64,000 bases of DNA, taken from the NCBI RefSeq assembly GCF_900156405.1, contig NZ_FTNN01000008.1, positions 124,001-188,000 of the forward strand. The letters are read 5' to 3'. Origin of the DNA: Shewanella morhuae. GTDB taxonomy: Bacteria > Pseudomonadota > Gammaproteobacteria > Enterobacterales > Shewanellaceae. Made by a program: the position numbers and the translations under genes. Below are positions 9,014 to 16,494 of this stretch, in pieces (within the stretch, counting starts at the first letter, position 1; each line of letters opens with the position of its first letter). Under the pieces are notes generated by a model, which saw only the letters and a program-made list of their open reading frames with translations, did no database searches and had not been told where the DNA came from.

Positions 9014-9459
9014 GTGAAAACATAGCCATCATTATGCGCGGCTTACCGGGTAGTGGTAAGTCACATTGGGTTGAGCGCTTTATATTATCTCTACCTTTAG
9101 ATAACGCTATTAGTGTGCGGCAGCGCGGTATTTTTTCTACCGATAGTTTTTTCTATCACCAAGATAGATATCTGTTCGACGCGAAGAAGTTACCTGAGTA
9201 TCACCAATGTAACTTAGCTGGCTTTATTCAAGCGCTGTCATCAAGTGAACCTATCGTGATTTGTGATAATACAAATCTATGTCGCTGGGAGTACATTGCC
9301 TATGAGGCTGCTGCTAAGGCCTTAGGTTATCAAGTGAGAATTGTGCTTGTAGGTGAACCTAGTAATCGGGCTCATCAACTTGAGTGCGCAGCGCGAAACC
9401 GACATGGCGTTCCCTTGGTACAAATTCAGCGAATGGCAGCAATGTTTGAAGATTTTTAA
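9010..9459 (+). CDS. Small P-loop kinase-like ATP-binding protein (AAA_33/zeta-like)
   Basis: A 149-residue P-loop protein resembling polynucleotide-kinase and zeta-toxin-type small kinases. It opens with the Walker A motif MRGLPGSGKSHW (residues 9-20), has a FSTDSFF segment typical of the base-interacting loop after strand 2, ICDNTNLCRWEY like the DNTN motif of AAA_33 kinases, and a C-terminal lid region with ECAARNRHGVP. Substrate and reaction are unknown. Its ATG overlaps the cobB stop (ATGA), so the two are almost certainly co-translated. No antitoxin-like neighbour is present, so there is no support for calling it a toxin. Confidence 0.75.
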   Translation: MSENIAIIMRGLPGSGKSHWVERFILSLPLDNAISVRQRGIFSTDSFFYHQDRYLFDAKKLPEYHQCNLAGFIQALSSSEPIVICDNTNLCRWEYIAYEAAAKALGYQVRIVLVGEPSNRAHQLECAARNRHGVPLVQIQRMAAMFEDF

Positions 9460-9760
9460 CGGTAACGGCTATTATGCTCAAAATTGCGATGCTATTGGCA
9501 TAACCGATGTGATACGCACCCTGTGATGTTTTATCCTAATTAAGCCTGTATATTTCGTCTCAATACTTTGCTTCATATGCATCTATCACTGTGATATTTG
9601 TCTTATCTCTTTGACGATGGAGCTTAAGCTTGATCCCAAAGACAGTTTATTCACTGAAGTCAGCGTATAATATGTGGGTTCATATGAATAATACTTCAAT
9701 AACTACAAGCATTTGCATACACGATAGCGCGTAAGTTGCATTAGAATAAGAGGAAAGGGC
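9460..9760. other. Intergenic stretch before the small membrane protein gene
   Basis: About 300 bases without a credible reading frame. A perfect TATAAT occurs at 9666-9671, about 90 bases before the next start, but no good -35 box lies at the right distance. No terminator was found after the kinase gene. Confidence 0.4.
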
Positions 9761-10132
9761 GTGCTAACTAAAATATTATTAACAATCCTAGTGATTGCGG
9801 GAGCTTGGTTTTTGCTGCTAAAGCGTACCCGTCTTATACAACCCCAGGTGATTAACATCGCTGACAAGCCATTGGGCAGCTCTCTGTGGCGTCGATATCT
9901 ACTCACAGGCATATTTGTGGTACTCGGACTTGGTTTATTGAGCTACAGTGTCTGGTATTGGCGCGATCAACATCGTGTTGTTACAGTAAAAATAGTGTCA
10001 CCAAATGCGGCTAATAATGGTGAGTATCGTGTGCGAAAAGGTGATATTTCAGATTCTAAAATGGTGACACTTGATGGTATCCATATTCGCTTTTCAACCC
10101 AAGAACGGTTGGCCATTATTGAAACGGACTAG
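9761..10132 (+). CDS. Small membrane protein of unknown function
   Basis: A 123-residue protein I do not recognise. It begins at a GTG codon with a good AGGAAAGGG ribosome site. Two hydrophobic segments are predicted, at about residues 3-21 and 46-66, separated by a short basic loop and followed by a polar C-terminal domain (about 70-123) that would lie on one side of the membrane. No catalytic motif is visible. It lies between the cobB pair and corA, on the same strand as both, but the 126-base gap to corA argues against a tight operon. Confidence 0.65.
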   Translation: MLTKILLTILVIAGAWFLLLKRTRLIQPQVINIADKPLGSSLWRRYLLTGIFVVLGLGLLSYSVWYWRDQHRVVTVKIVSPNAANNGEYRVRKGDISDSKMVTLDGIHIRFSTQERLAIIETD

Positions 10133-10249
10133 GGCACATTTATTTTACTAAATTATCCTCCCCGCCTTTTCATTACCAACTTATGCGGTAAACTAGCGAC
10201 AATTTTTTAGCCTGCACTTAAGTAGAATCTTTAACTTAAGTTGTTTTCA

Positions 10250-10255
10250 GGAGGA
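10250..10255 (+). promoter_or_regulatory. Ribosome binding site that fixes the corA start
   Basis: GGAGGA lies 3 bases before the ATG at 10259. A longer frame opens at a TTG (10241) but would translate through this site, so the ATG is preferred. Confidence 0.8.
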
Positions 10256-10258
10256 CAA

Positions 10259-11206
10259 ATGATAACTGCTTATGTCTATGAAAATCGTCACCTTAGCGTG
10301 ACTGAGCTTGGGGTACTGGACAGTATTCCCTCATCGACCATTTGGTTAGATCTGTATAAACCGGATGATGCTGAGCGTACATGGTTAAGTCATTTTTCTG
10401 TTGAGGAAGTACCAGACGAAGAAGATATTAATGAAATTGAGGCATCGGCACGTTTTTATCAAAACAGTGATGGGTTACATATCAATTCATTATTCCCCCA
10501 GCGTGTCGGTCAGGATGTGCGCGGCGTAAACATCTCTTTTAACCTCAGGGCTAATTTTTTACTCACCATTCGTGAGGATGACGTCGGTTTAATCAGATTA
10601 TTGCGTAACTATTTGCGTCTAGGACGGCTAGAGGTATCGACGCCACAGGAGCTATTTCTCGAACTCTTTAATCTGAAAGTGGAACATCTGTCTGATTTAA
10701 TCGAAGATGTCTACACAGTGCTGGAAAACGTCGGTGAGCAGGTATTTGATAATGATAAATTAGACGATGTATTTAAGCTCATTACTTTGCAAGAAGATTC
10801 TAATGGGAAAATTCGTTTAAGTTTGCTCGATACCCAGCGGTCATTGCGCTATATGCAGCGTTACTACCGTGGTCAGTTATCCGATGAACACTTGAAAGAT
10901 TTACGGGAGATGTTGTCGGATATCGAATCCTTGATGCCCCACAGCCAGTTTATTTTCGACAAGTTAAACTTCTTACTTGATGCAGCTATGGGTTTTAGTG
11001 GTTTGCAACAGAATAAAATTATTAAAATATTCTCGGTTGCCGCGGTGGTATTTTTACCCCCGACATTAATCGCCAGTAGCTATGGGATGAACTTTGCGAT
11101 TATGCCCGAGCTTGCGTGGCAATACGGGTATCCTATGGCGATTGTGATGATGGTAGCCAGTGCAGCAGGCACGTACTTTTTCTTCAAACGTAAACATTGG
11201 TTGTAA
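10259..11206 (+). CDS. corA: CorA magnesium/cobalt transport protein
   Basis: Pentameric inner-membrane Mg2+ channel that can also pass Co2+ and Ni2+. From the ATG at 10259 the protein is 315 residues, one less than E. coli CorA. The large N-terminal cytoplasmic domain is followed by two C-terminal membrane helices. The signature GMN (276-278, in SYGMNFAIMPE) sits at the end of the first helix, and the C-terminus FFFKRKHWL is basic as expected. The 6-residue N-terminal extension from an upstream TTG is rejected because it spans the GGAGGA ribosome site. The Mg-sensing phoPQ pair lies nearby on the other strand. Confidence 0.95.
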   Translation: MITAYVYENRHLSVTELGVLDSIPSSTIWLDLYKPDDAERTWLSHFSVEEVPDEEDINEIEASARFYQNSDGLHINSLFPQRVGQDVRGVNISFNLRANFLLTIREDDVGLIRLLRNYLRLGRLEVSTPQELFLELFNLKVEHLSDLIEDVYTVLENVGEQVFDNDKLDDVFKLITLQEDSNGKIRLSLLDTQRSLRYMQRYYRGQLSDEHLKDLREMLSDIESLMPHSQFIFDKLNFLLDAAMGFSGLQQNKIIKIFSVAAVVFLPPTLIASSYGMNFAIMPELAWQYGYPMAIVMMVASAAGTYFFFKRKHWL

Positions 11207-11529
11207 ATCAATACCTTAATCTTGCTGGCGGTGGTTGGCGAACATTAGAATAGCAATAAAAAGGGCGAATAATTAATTCGCCCTTTTTATTCAATAATTG
11301 GCATGCCTAAATAGCAGAGTTACGCTAGAGATTTGGCTCCAGCCCAGAATATGACTGATTAAAAATAAATCAATTTATCCATTGTAATTAATGCATAACG
11401 GCTTTCAATACTTAATATGTGCTAAATATCGAGTAATCTAAGATGAACATAATCTCATTAGTATTACTTTACAATTAGTTAACGAACATGCCAGCATAAG
11501 CCTATTATTAATCAATTCTTTGAGTATGT
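11207..11529. other. Intergenic stretch after corA
   Basis: It contains the corA terminator and then about 240 bases of AT-rich sequence with no convincing promoter, repeat or frame. The gene that follows has no strong ribosome site. Confidence 0.4.
11258..11288 (+). terminator. Intrinsic terminator of corA
   Basis: Thirteen-base perfect stem AAAAAGGGCGAAT/ATTCGCCCTTTTT with a five-base loop; the 3' arm ends in five T residues. Confidence 0.88.
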
Positions 11530-12225
11530 ATGGACTTTATTGAAATATACCCCAATGCGTTGCCTGATGATTTGTGCGACCGCCTCATCGCGGCATTCGA
11601 GCAACATAACGGCGTTGTCGATGGGCAAACGGGCAACGGTGTTGATCCAGAAAAGAAAATCAGTCGTGATTTAACTTTAGACAATTTTACTGATTTACAG
11701 CCTTTGAAAAATGAGCTTTTAGGTCACACCTTAGTGGGGGCTGTGGATTATTTTTCTCAGTATTCGATGGCGTTAATGGGCGCGGTTGCTGTGTCAGTAA
11801 ATGATGAACAAGGACAGCCAACGACATTAACTCCGGCTAACTTTACTACGCTTGGCGTGCCTAGAGCCGATGGACTGGTAAGATATTTATATCGTAGTGG
11901 TAGTATTAATATTCAGAAGTATCAGCAAAATAAGGGCGGCTATCCCCATTGGCATTCTGAGCAGTTTCCACAGAATGGTCATAACGAAGCTTTGCACCGT
12001 GTTGTATTGTATATGTTTTATTTAAATGATGTTGAAGAGGGTGGTGAAACTGAATTCTACTATCAACAACGTAAAATATCTCCTAAAAAAGGCACTATGG
12101 TCATCGCCCCCGCAGGATTTACTCACTCACATCGAGGTAATAGACCCATCAGTGGTGATAAATACATTGTCACCTCTTGGCTTATGTTTAATCGCGCTGA
12201 AAAGTTATATGCCATTATTGCTTGA
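11530..12225 (+). CDS. 2-oxoglutarate/Fe(II)-dependent oxygenase, prolyl-hydroxylase-like
   Basis: A 231-residue oxygenase of the P4H-type 2OG-Fe(II) superfamily, expected to hydroxylate an unknown substrate using 2-oxoglutarate and O2. Residues visible in the double-stranded beta-helix core are the iron-binding H142-S-E144 (in GYPHWHSEQ), the strand VVLYMFYLNDVEEGGETEF, and the distal histidine in FTHSHRG (H199 or H201) followed by K211 for 2-oxoglutarate. The iron motif is HxE rather than the commoner HxD. The gene converges on phoQ with only 16 bases between the stop codons and no terminator. Start ATG at 11530 lacks a good ribosome site; no better in-frame alternative was seen. Confidence 0.8.
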   Translation: MDFIEIYPNALPDDLCDRLIAAFEQHNGVVDGQTGNGVDPEKKISRDLTLDNFTDLQPLKNELLGHTLVGAVDYFSQYSMALMGAVAVSVNDEQGQPTTLTPANFTTLGVPRADGLVRYLYRSGSINIQKYQQNKGGYPHWHSEQFPQNGHNEALHRVVLYMFYLNDVEEGGETEFYYQQRKISPKKGTMVIAPAGFTHSHRGNRPISGDKYIVTSWLMFNRAEKLYAIIA

Positions 12226-12241
12226 ACCTATTCTAGTTGAA

Positions 12242-13594
12242 TTAGGCAGGAGGAATACAGATCCTAAAGAGTGCCCCTTCTAAACGGCTTTCTTCTATTC
12301 TTAAGCTACCACCGTAGCTGTGGACGATTTCATCACATACGGCTAGGCCAATACCTTGTCCCGGTGATTGAGTGTCTGCACGGACACCGCGCTGAATAAT
12401 TTTTTGTTTCAGTTTTTCTTCAACACCTGGCCCGTCATCTTCGACAATCAACTCAAATTCTCCCAGTGGATTAATGTGCGCACTTACGTGAACTTGGCTA
12501 ATACATAGCCGAAATGCATTTTCCATGAGGTTGCCACATAATTCCATTAAATCGCCTTTGTTACCCGGAAACATTAAATTAGGGCTGATATTGGCACTAA
12601 ACTGAACTTGTTTATCGCGGTAAATCTTAAATAACATTTGTGCCAGTTGATCGACTAATGGCGCAATAGCTGTTTGTTCTTGTTTTAGACCTTGGCGACC
12701 AAGCATGGCTCGTTTAAGTTGATATTTTACCAACTGATCCATTTGGCTCACCTGTTCCATGATCTTTTCACTCGCAGATTGCTTATTTAAACTGGCGTCG
12801 TCAGTAATGGCATGCACCGCGGCTAAGCGAGTTTTTAAGCTGTGTGCTAGGTCATTCATCGCATTTTGATAACGTTCTTGCTGGGCACTGGATTGTTGTA
12901 ACATCTGGTTAAGTGCTTGGGTGACGCCTTCTAGCTCGACAGGATAACCTTCTGAAAGTGATTTGCTTTTACCTTGGTTAATCGATTGCAACTCATTTTT
13001 CATTCGCACTAGCGGCCGCATTCCCCAATAGGCTGCGCTAATTAATAGAATGAGAGCTAAAGCTAAAACCATGGCCAAGCGGATATAGGTACGTTTACTA
13101 AATTTACTGTATTCTTGCTCGAGTTTAGCCGCATCTTTCATTACGAGCAGATTATAATGCTCGCCTGCAATATCTACCGCGAGCAGATAAACAAAGTAAC
13201 CTCTGTCATCAGCCATAGTGAGATAGTAGGGCGGGGAATCATTACGAATTTCGTTAAAACGCTCGCAGGTATCAAATAGGCCGCGATCGACAGCTAATGA
13301 CGAAGTCCAGACCTGTTTAAACTTTTCATCACAGCTGGCAATCACATAGCGCTCTTGTTTATTATTTTCTTCTAGCCAAGCACTGGTATCAGGGATCAAA
13401 TCATGCTCGCGTAATTCTGCGGCCACTTGGGGAATTTCGGCAATCAGTTGCGCGGTTTCTTCGTTATAACTATTCTGCGCGTGCAAAATGTTTACCATCC
13501 AAGCTAGACCAAAACCCACTAAGGCAATAATCGAGAGGGAGGTGATAAACATGCGCGTCAGTAGGCGTTTTTTAAATTTCACTCTTAATGGCAT
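12242..13594 (-). CDS. phoQ: PhoQ-type sensor histidine kinase
   Basis: Inner-membrane sensor kinase, partner of the adjacent PhoP. The 450 residues comprise a transmembrane helix (about 15-36), a periplasmic sensor domain (about 37-167), a second helix (about 171-190), a HAMP linker, the dimerisation/phosphoacceptor helix with H251 (NDLAHSLKT), and a HATPase domain with N-box CGNLMENA (353-360), DDGPG (386-390) and GQGIGLAV. The H-box is of the PhoQ kind (HSLKT), but the normally conserved proline after it is R256 here. It overlaps phoP by 10 bases. In enteric bacteria PhoQ senses low Mg2+, acid and cationic peptides; whether this sensor does so is inference, helped by corA nearby. Confidence 0.85.
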   Translation of the reverse strand: MPLRVKFKKRLLTRMFITSLSIIALVGFGLAWMVNILHAQNSYNEETAQLIAEIPQVAAELREHDLIPDTSAWLEENNKQERYVIASCDEKFKQVWTSSLAVDRGLFDTCERFNEIRNDSPPYYLTMADDRGYFVYLLAVDIAGEHYNLLVMKDAAKLEQEYSKFSKRTYIRLAMVLALALILLISAAYWGMRPLVRMKNELQSINQGKSKSLSEGYPVELEGVTQALNQMLQQSSAQQERYQNAMNDLAHSLKTRLAAVHAITDDASLNKQSASEKIMEQVSQMDQLVKYQLKRAMLGRQGLKQEQTAIAPLVDQLAQMLFKIYRDKQVQFSANISPNLMFPGNKGDLMELCGNLMENAFRLCISQVHVSAHINPLGEFELIVEDDGPGVEEKLKQKIIQRGVRADTQSPGQGIGLAVCDEIVHSYGGSLRIEESRLEGALFRICIPPA

Positions 13595-14259
13595 GGCAGA
13601 TTAAATTTATATCCTTGGCCACGAATGGTTAATATCGGGTTATCAATACTATCGTGGGTGAGTTTTTTACGTAGGCGGCTGACCATCACTTCAATTGTGT
13701 TGGGATCACCTTCCTTGTCACCATAAATAACATCGAGCAAGCGCTGCTTCGCTACCACTTCATGGCAATGCCGCATTAAGTATTCAAGGATTAAATATTC
13801 AAAGGCGGTGATTTCCATTATTTCATCACCAAGCGTGACTTGCTTAGCCGCGAGGTCGAGTTTTAATTCGCCACTACAAATAACCGGTTTGACAAACCCT
13901 GCACTACGGCGCACGAGAGCATCAAGCCTTGCAACCAGCTCTTCTTTTTGAAACGGTTTTACTAAGTAGTCATCGGCACCCGCATTAAGACCTTCAACTT
14001 TGTCTTGCCAGTTCACTCGCGCTGTAAGGATTAATATTGGCGCTTTAAGTTCGGCTGCACGTAATTGTTGAATTAAGCTAATACCATCTTGATCCGGGAG
14101 GCCTAAATCGATGATAGCAACATCAATGGGATAATTTGTAGCCTGATAAAATCCTTCTTTGGCGGTTAACGCCACTTGAACCTGATTACCAAGATCGCTT
14201 AACTGTACTTTTAAATGATGGGATAAAATTAGATCATCCTCAACGACTAAAATTCTCAT
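13585..14259 (-). CDS. phoP: PhoP-type response regulator
   Basis: OmpR/PhoB-family response regulator, 224 residues from the ATG at 14259. The receiver domain (1-115) opens with MRILVVEDDLILSHHLK, the phosphoacceptor is D51 (AIIDLGLPDQDG), and the winged-helix DNA-binding domain (about 125-222) ends in GQGYKFNLP. An in-frame extension of 13 residues further upstream is unlikely, since all relatives begin at MRIL and AAGG stands nine bases before this ATG. The final 10 bases overlap phoQ, indicating co-translation. Confidence 0.9.
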   Translation of the reverse strand: MRILVVEDDLILSHHLKVQLSDLGNQVQVALTAKEGFYQATNYPIDVAIIDLGLPDQDGISLIQQLRAAELKAPILILTARVNWQDKVEGLNAGADDYLVKPFQKEELVARLDALVRRSAGFVKPVICSGELKLDLAAKQVTLGDEIMEITAFEYLILEYLMRHCHEVVAKQRLLDVIYGDKEGDPNTIEVMVSRLRKKLTHDSIDNPILTIRGQGYKFNLPCH

Positions 14260-14432
14260 ATATGCATGCCTTAAAGTGGATGAGTTAAATCTTTGCAAAT
14301 AAGTTTACGCAAAATCACATCAATAACCAAATTAGAATGCCAGCATATGCCAGCAGAACTTAACCTCTGCTGACCGAGCTGAAGCAATGATTAAAATAAA
14401 GACTCTTTGATAACGCAGGCTACATACAAAGG

Positions 14433-14792
14433 TTAACGTAGCGAAGATGGACCCCAGGAGAACTTTTGTTTTCTAATGCGCAAAATACCATTGACACACA
14501 TAATCGCTCCAAAGGTAAATAGCATCACCGCCATCATAATAAAAGATAATCTTAGCCAAGGCGTTTCTTGTACTAGCCGAATTTGAACGGCTTCGATGGC
14601 TGTAACGCCCCAAACGGCAAACACACTAATAAACAGAACAATTTGTAATAATCTGAGTAAATATAATGATCTGAATAGTAAGGCTAGAGGCGCTAGCGCA
14701 AAAGGAATAGCAAAATTAATTTGTTCATAACGTAGAAAATGTGCGCTCAATAACCAGCACGCTAGCAAGATCCAAATAACTCTCCACCACAT
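14433..14792 (-). CDS. Predicted four-helix membrane protein, unknown function
   Basis: A 119-residue very hydrophobic protein that I do not recognise. Hydrophobic segments lie at about 3-18, 27-45, 47-68 and 80-102, followed by a basic tail RIRKQKFSWGPSS. No catalytic residues are evident. It is upstream of phoP on the same strand with a 173-base gap, so it could be separate or weakly linked. Reality as a gene is supported by membrane-protein-like residue use over its full length and by its position in an otherwise empty interval. Confidence 0.6.
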   Translation of the reverse strand: MWWRVIWILLACWLLSAHFLRYEQINFAIPFALAPLALLFRSLYLLRLLQIVLFISVFAVWGVTAIEAVQIRLVQETPWLRLSFIMMAVMLFTFGAIMCVNGILRIRKQKFSWGPSSLR

Positions 14793-14910
14793 ATTTTTAC
14801 TCCATTTTGCGTATAAAACTAAAAAAAGATAATGTATCGAAAAATAACTTACCGTTCTATTGGTATGTTCACGTTTTATTAATCTGAAGATGTCGGTTTA
14901 ATTGGTTATG

Positions 14911-14939
14911 AAATAAAACGCCCAACATGGTGTGGGCGT
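14911..14939 (-). terminator. Intrinsic terminator of the symporter gene
   Basis: On the minus strand ACGCCCA/TGGGCGT pair around a short loop and are followed by TTTTATTT, 35 bases after the symporter stop codon. Confidence 0.75.
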
Positions 14940-14974
14940 AATGTGTATATCAAAATTAAGGTATTTAAGCGAGG

Positions 14975-16273
14975 TTATGAACCATCGAAATTAGCCGAAA
15001 TTTTACCAGCTTGAGTATTATTAAATACTGCTTCGTTAAATTCGCCCTCAGATTTAGCAATGATCACCGTAGCCACACAATCACCGGTTACGTTAACTGC
15101 CGTGCGCACCATATCTAACAGGCGATCTACACCAATAATCAAAGCAATACCTTCGACAGGTAAACCGACTTGGTTAAGTACCATTGCCAGCATAATAAGT
15201 CCTACACCTGGTACGCCTGCGGTGCCAATAGAGGCCAACGTTGCGGTAACTACTACAGCAGCATAATCAGTGAGTGAGAGCTCAATACCAAAAACCTGTG
15301 CAATAAATACAGTGGCCACACCTTGCATGATTGCTGTGCCATCCATGTTAATGGTTGCACCTAAGGGCAGCGTAAAAGCGGCAATCTTATTATCGACACC
15401 TAGTCTATGTTCTGAGGCTTCTATGGTAATGGGTAAAGTGGCATTTGAACTTGCCGTTGAAAAGGCAAACAACTGCACATCACGCATTTTCCGAATAAAT
15501 ATTAAGGGATTGAGACCAGAGAAGAGTTTTAAAAGTGTAGGGTAAACAATAAAGGCATGAACCAGTAAAACACCGAGAACCACGAAAAAATACTTAACGA
15601 CACTCTCAAATGTTCCTAAACCGAGCGTTAACGCAAGTTTTGCCATCAGCGCAAACACACCATAAGGTGCAAGCTGCATGATTAATGTTACGACACGCAT
15701 GATGACTTCATTTAAATCTTCAAATAAAGCAGCTACGCGTTTACCACGCTCACCAATATGTGCAATTGCAAAGCCAAAAATAACTGCAAAAATAATAATT
15801 TGCAGCATATTCCCTTCGCTCAATGCCTGCATCGGATTAGTGGGCACTATATTGATAAGAACGCTTGAAAGACTTGGCGCTTCTTTGGCTATGTACTCCA
15901 TTTTCTCTGTAGCCAGTGAAGCATTCCCTGGATGTATGAGGACGGCACTAACAATCGCAACTACGAGAGCAATTGCGGTGGTGAATAAATAGAAGGCGAG
16001 AGTTTTACCTCCTAAACGTCCCAATTTTGAAGGTTCACTCAGTGAGCAAGTTCCGCAAACTAAGGAAATAAAAACTAAGGGAACCACGAGCATTTTTAAA
16101 CTAGAGATGAAAATAGTGCCAATAACGTGTAAGAAACCTTCAGTAATATAGTCATTAACAATATCACTTTCCGGGAAGGCAATGCGCAGTACGAGGCCCA
16201 AAGCAATGCCTGCTCCCATGCCAATTAGAATTTTACTTGTAAGGCCTAGTTTATTTTTTTTCAAAATTGCCAT
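14975..16273 (-). CDS. Dicarboxylate/amino acid:cation symporter (DAACS family)
   Basis: Inner-membrane secondary transporter of the GltP/DctA/SstT superfamily, 432 residues, moving acidic amino acids or C4-dicarboxylates with H+ or Na+. Family landmarks are the FISSLKMLVVPLVF segment (about 55-68), the re-entrant serine-rich motif FSTASSNATLPIT (about 279-291), the NMDGTA motif, the second re-entrant loop ASIGTAGVPGVGLIML and the substrate-binding helix with DRLLDMVRTAVNVTGDC. The D-x-x-x-R-T-x-x-N-V arrangement in the last helix occurs in both glutamate and dicarboxylate carriers, so the substrate is left open. Start ATG has an AGGACTC ribosome site. Monocistronic. Confidence 0.92.
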   Translation of the reverse strand: MAILKKNKLGLTSKILIGMGAGIALGLVLRIAFPESDIVNDYITEGFLHVIGTIFISSLKMLVVPLVFISLVCGTCSLSEPSKLGRLGGKTLAFYLFTTAIALVVAIVSAVLIHPGNASLATEKMEYIAKEAPSLSSVLINIVPTNPMQALSEGNMLQIIIFAVIFGFAIAHIGERGKRVAALFEDLNEVIMRVVTLIMQLAPYGVFALMAKLALTLGLGTFESVVKYFFVVLGVLLVHAFIVYPTLLKLFSGLNPLIFIRKMRDVQLFAFSTASSNATLPITIEASEHRLGVDNKIAAFTLPLGATINMDGTAIMQGVATVFIAQVFGIELSLTDYAAVVVTATLASIGTAGVPGVGLIMLAMVLNQVGLPVEGIALIIGVDRLLDMVRTAVNVTGDCVATVIIAKSEGEFNEAVFNNTQAGKISANFDGS

Positions 16274-16494
16274 AGAGAGTCCTGTGGGTGCTTATAAGTT
16301 TTATTTTTTCGCGTGCCCAAGACTAGCAAGAAAAACTAGAATATGAAATGTCATTTCACGTTAAAGTATTGCGTGTAAAATCGATGGAAAATGATATTAA
16401 AATAGCTATGTTATGTGAAAAAAGTGTAATATTAAGCTATAAGTCATAAGCGTTTTGCTTAGGTATTATCATCAGAGTAACAGGGAGCCTGACA

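Noticed and set aside
9010..9459. Zeta-type toxin of a toxin-antitoxin pair
   Set aside because: No antitoxin gene next to it and the upstream partner is cobB; only the P-loop kinase fold can be supported.
12026..12283. 85-codon plus-strand frame across the oxygenase/phoQ junction
   Set aside because: Out-of-frame overlap with two real genes; no ribosome site or protein features.
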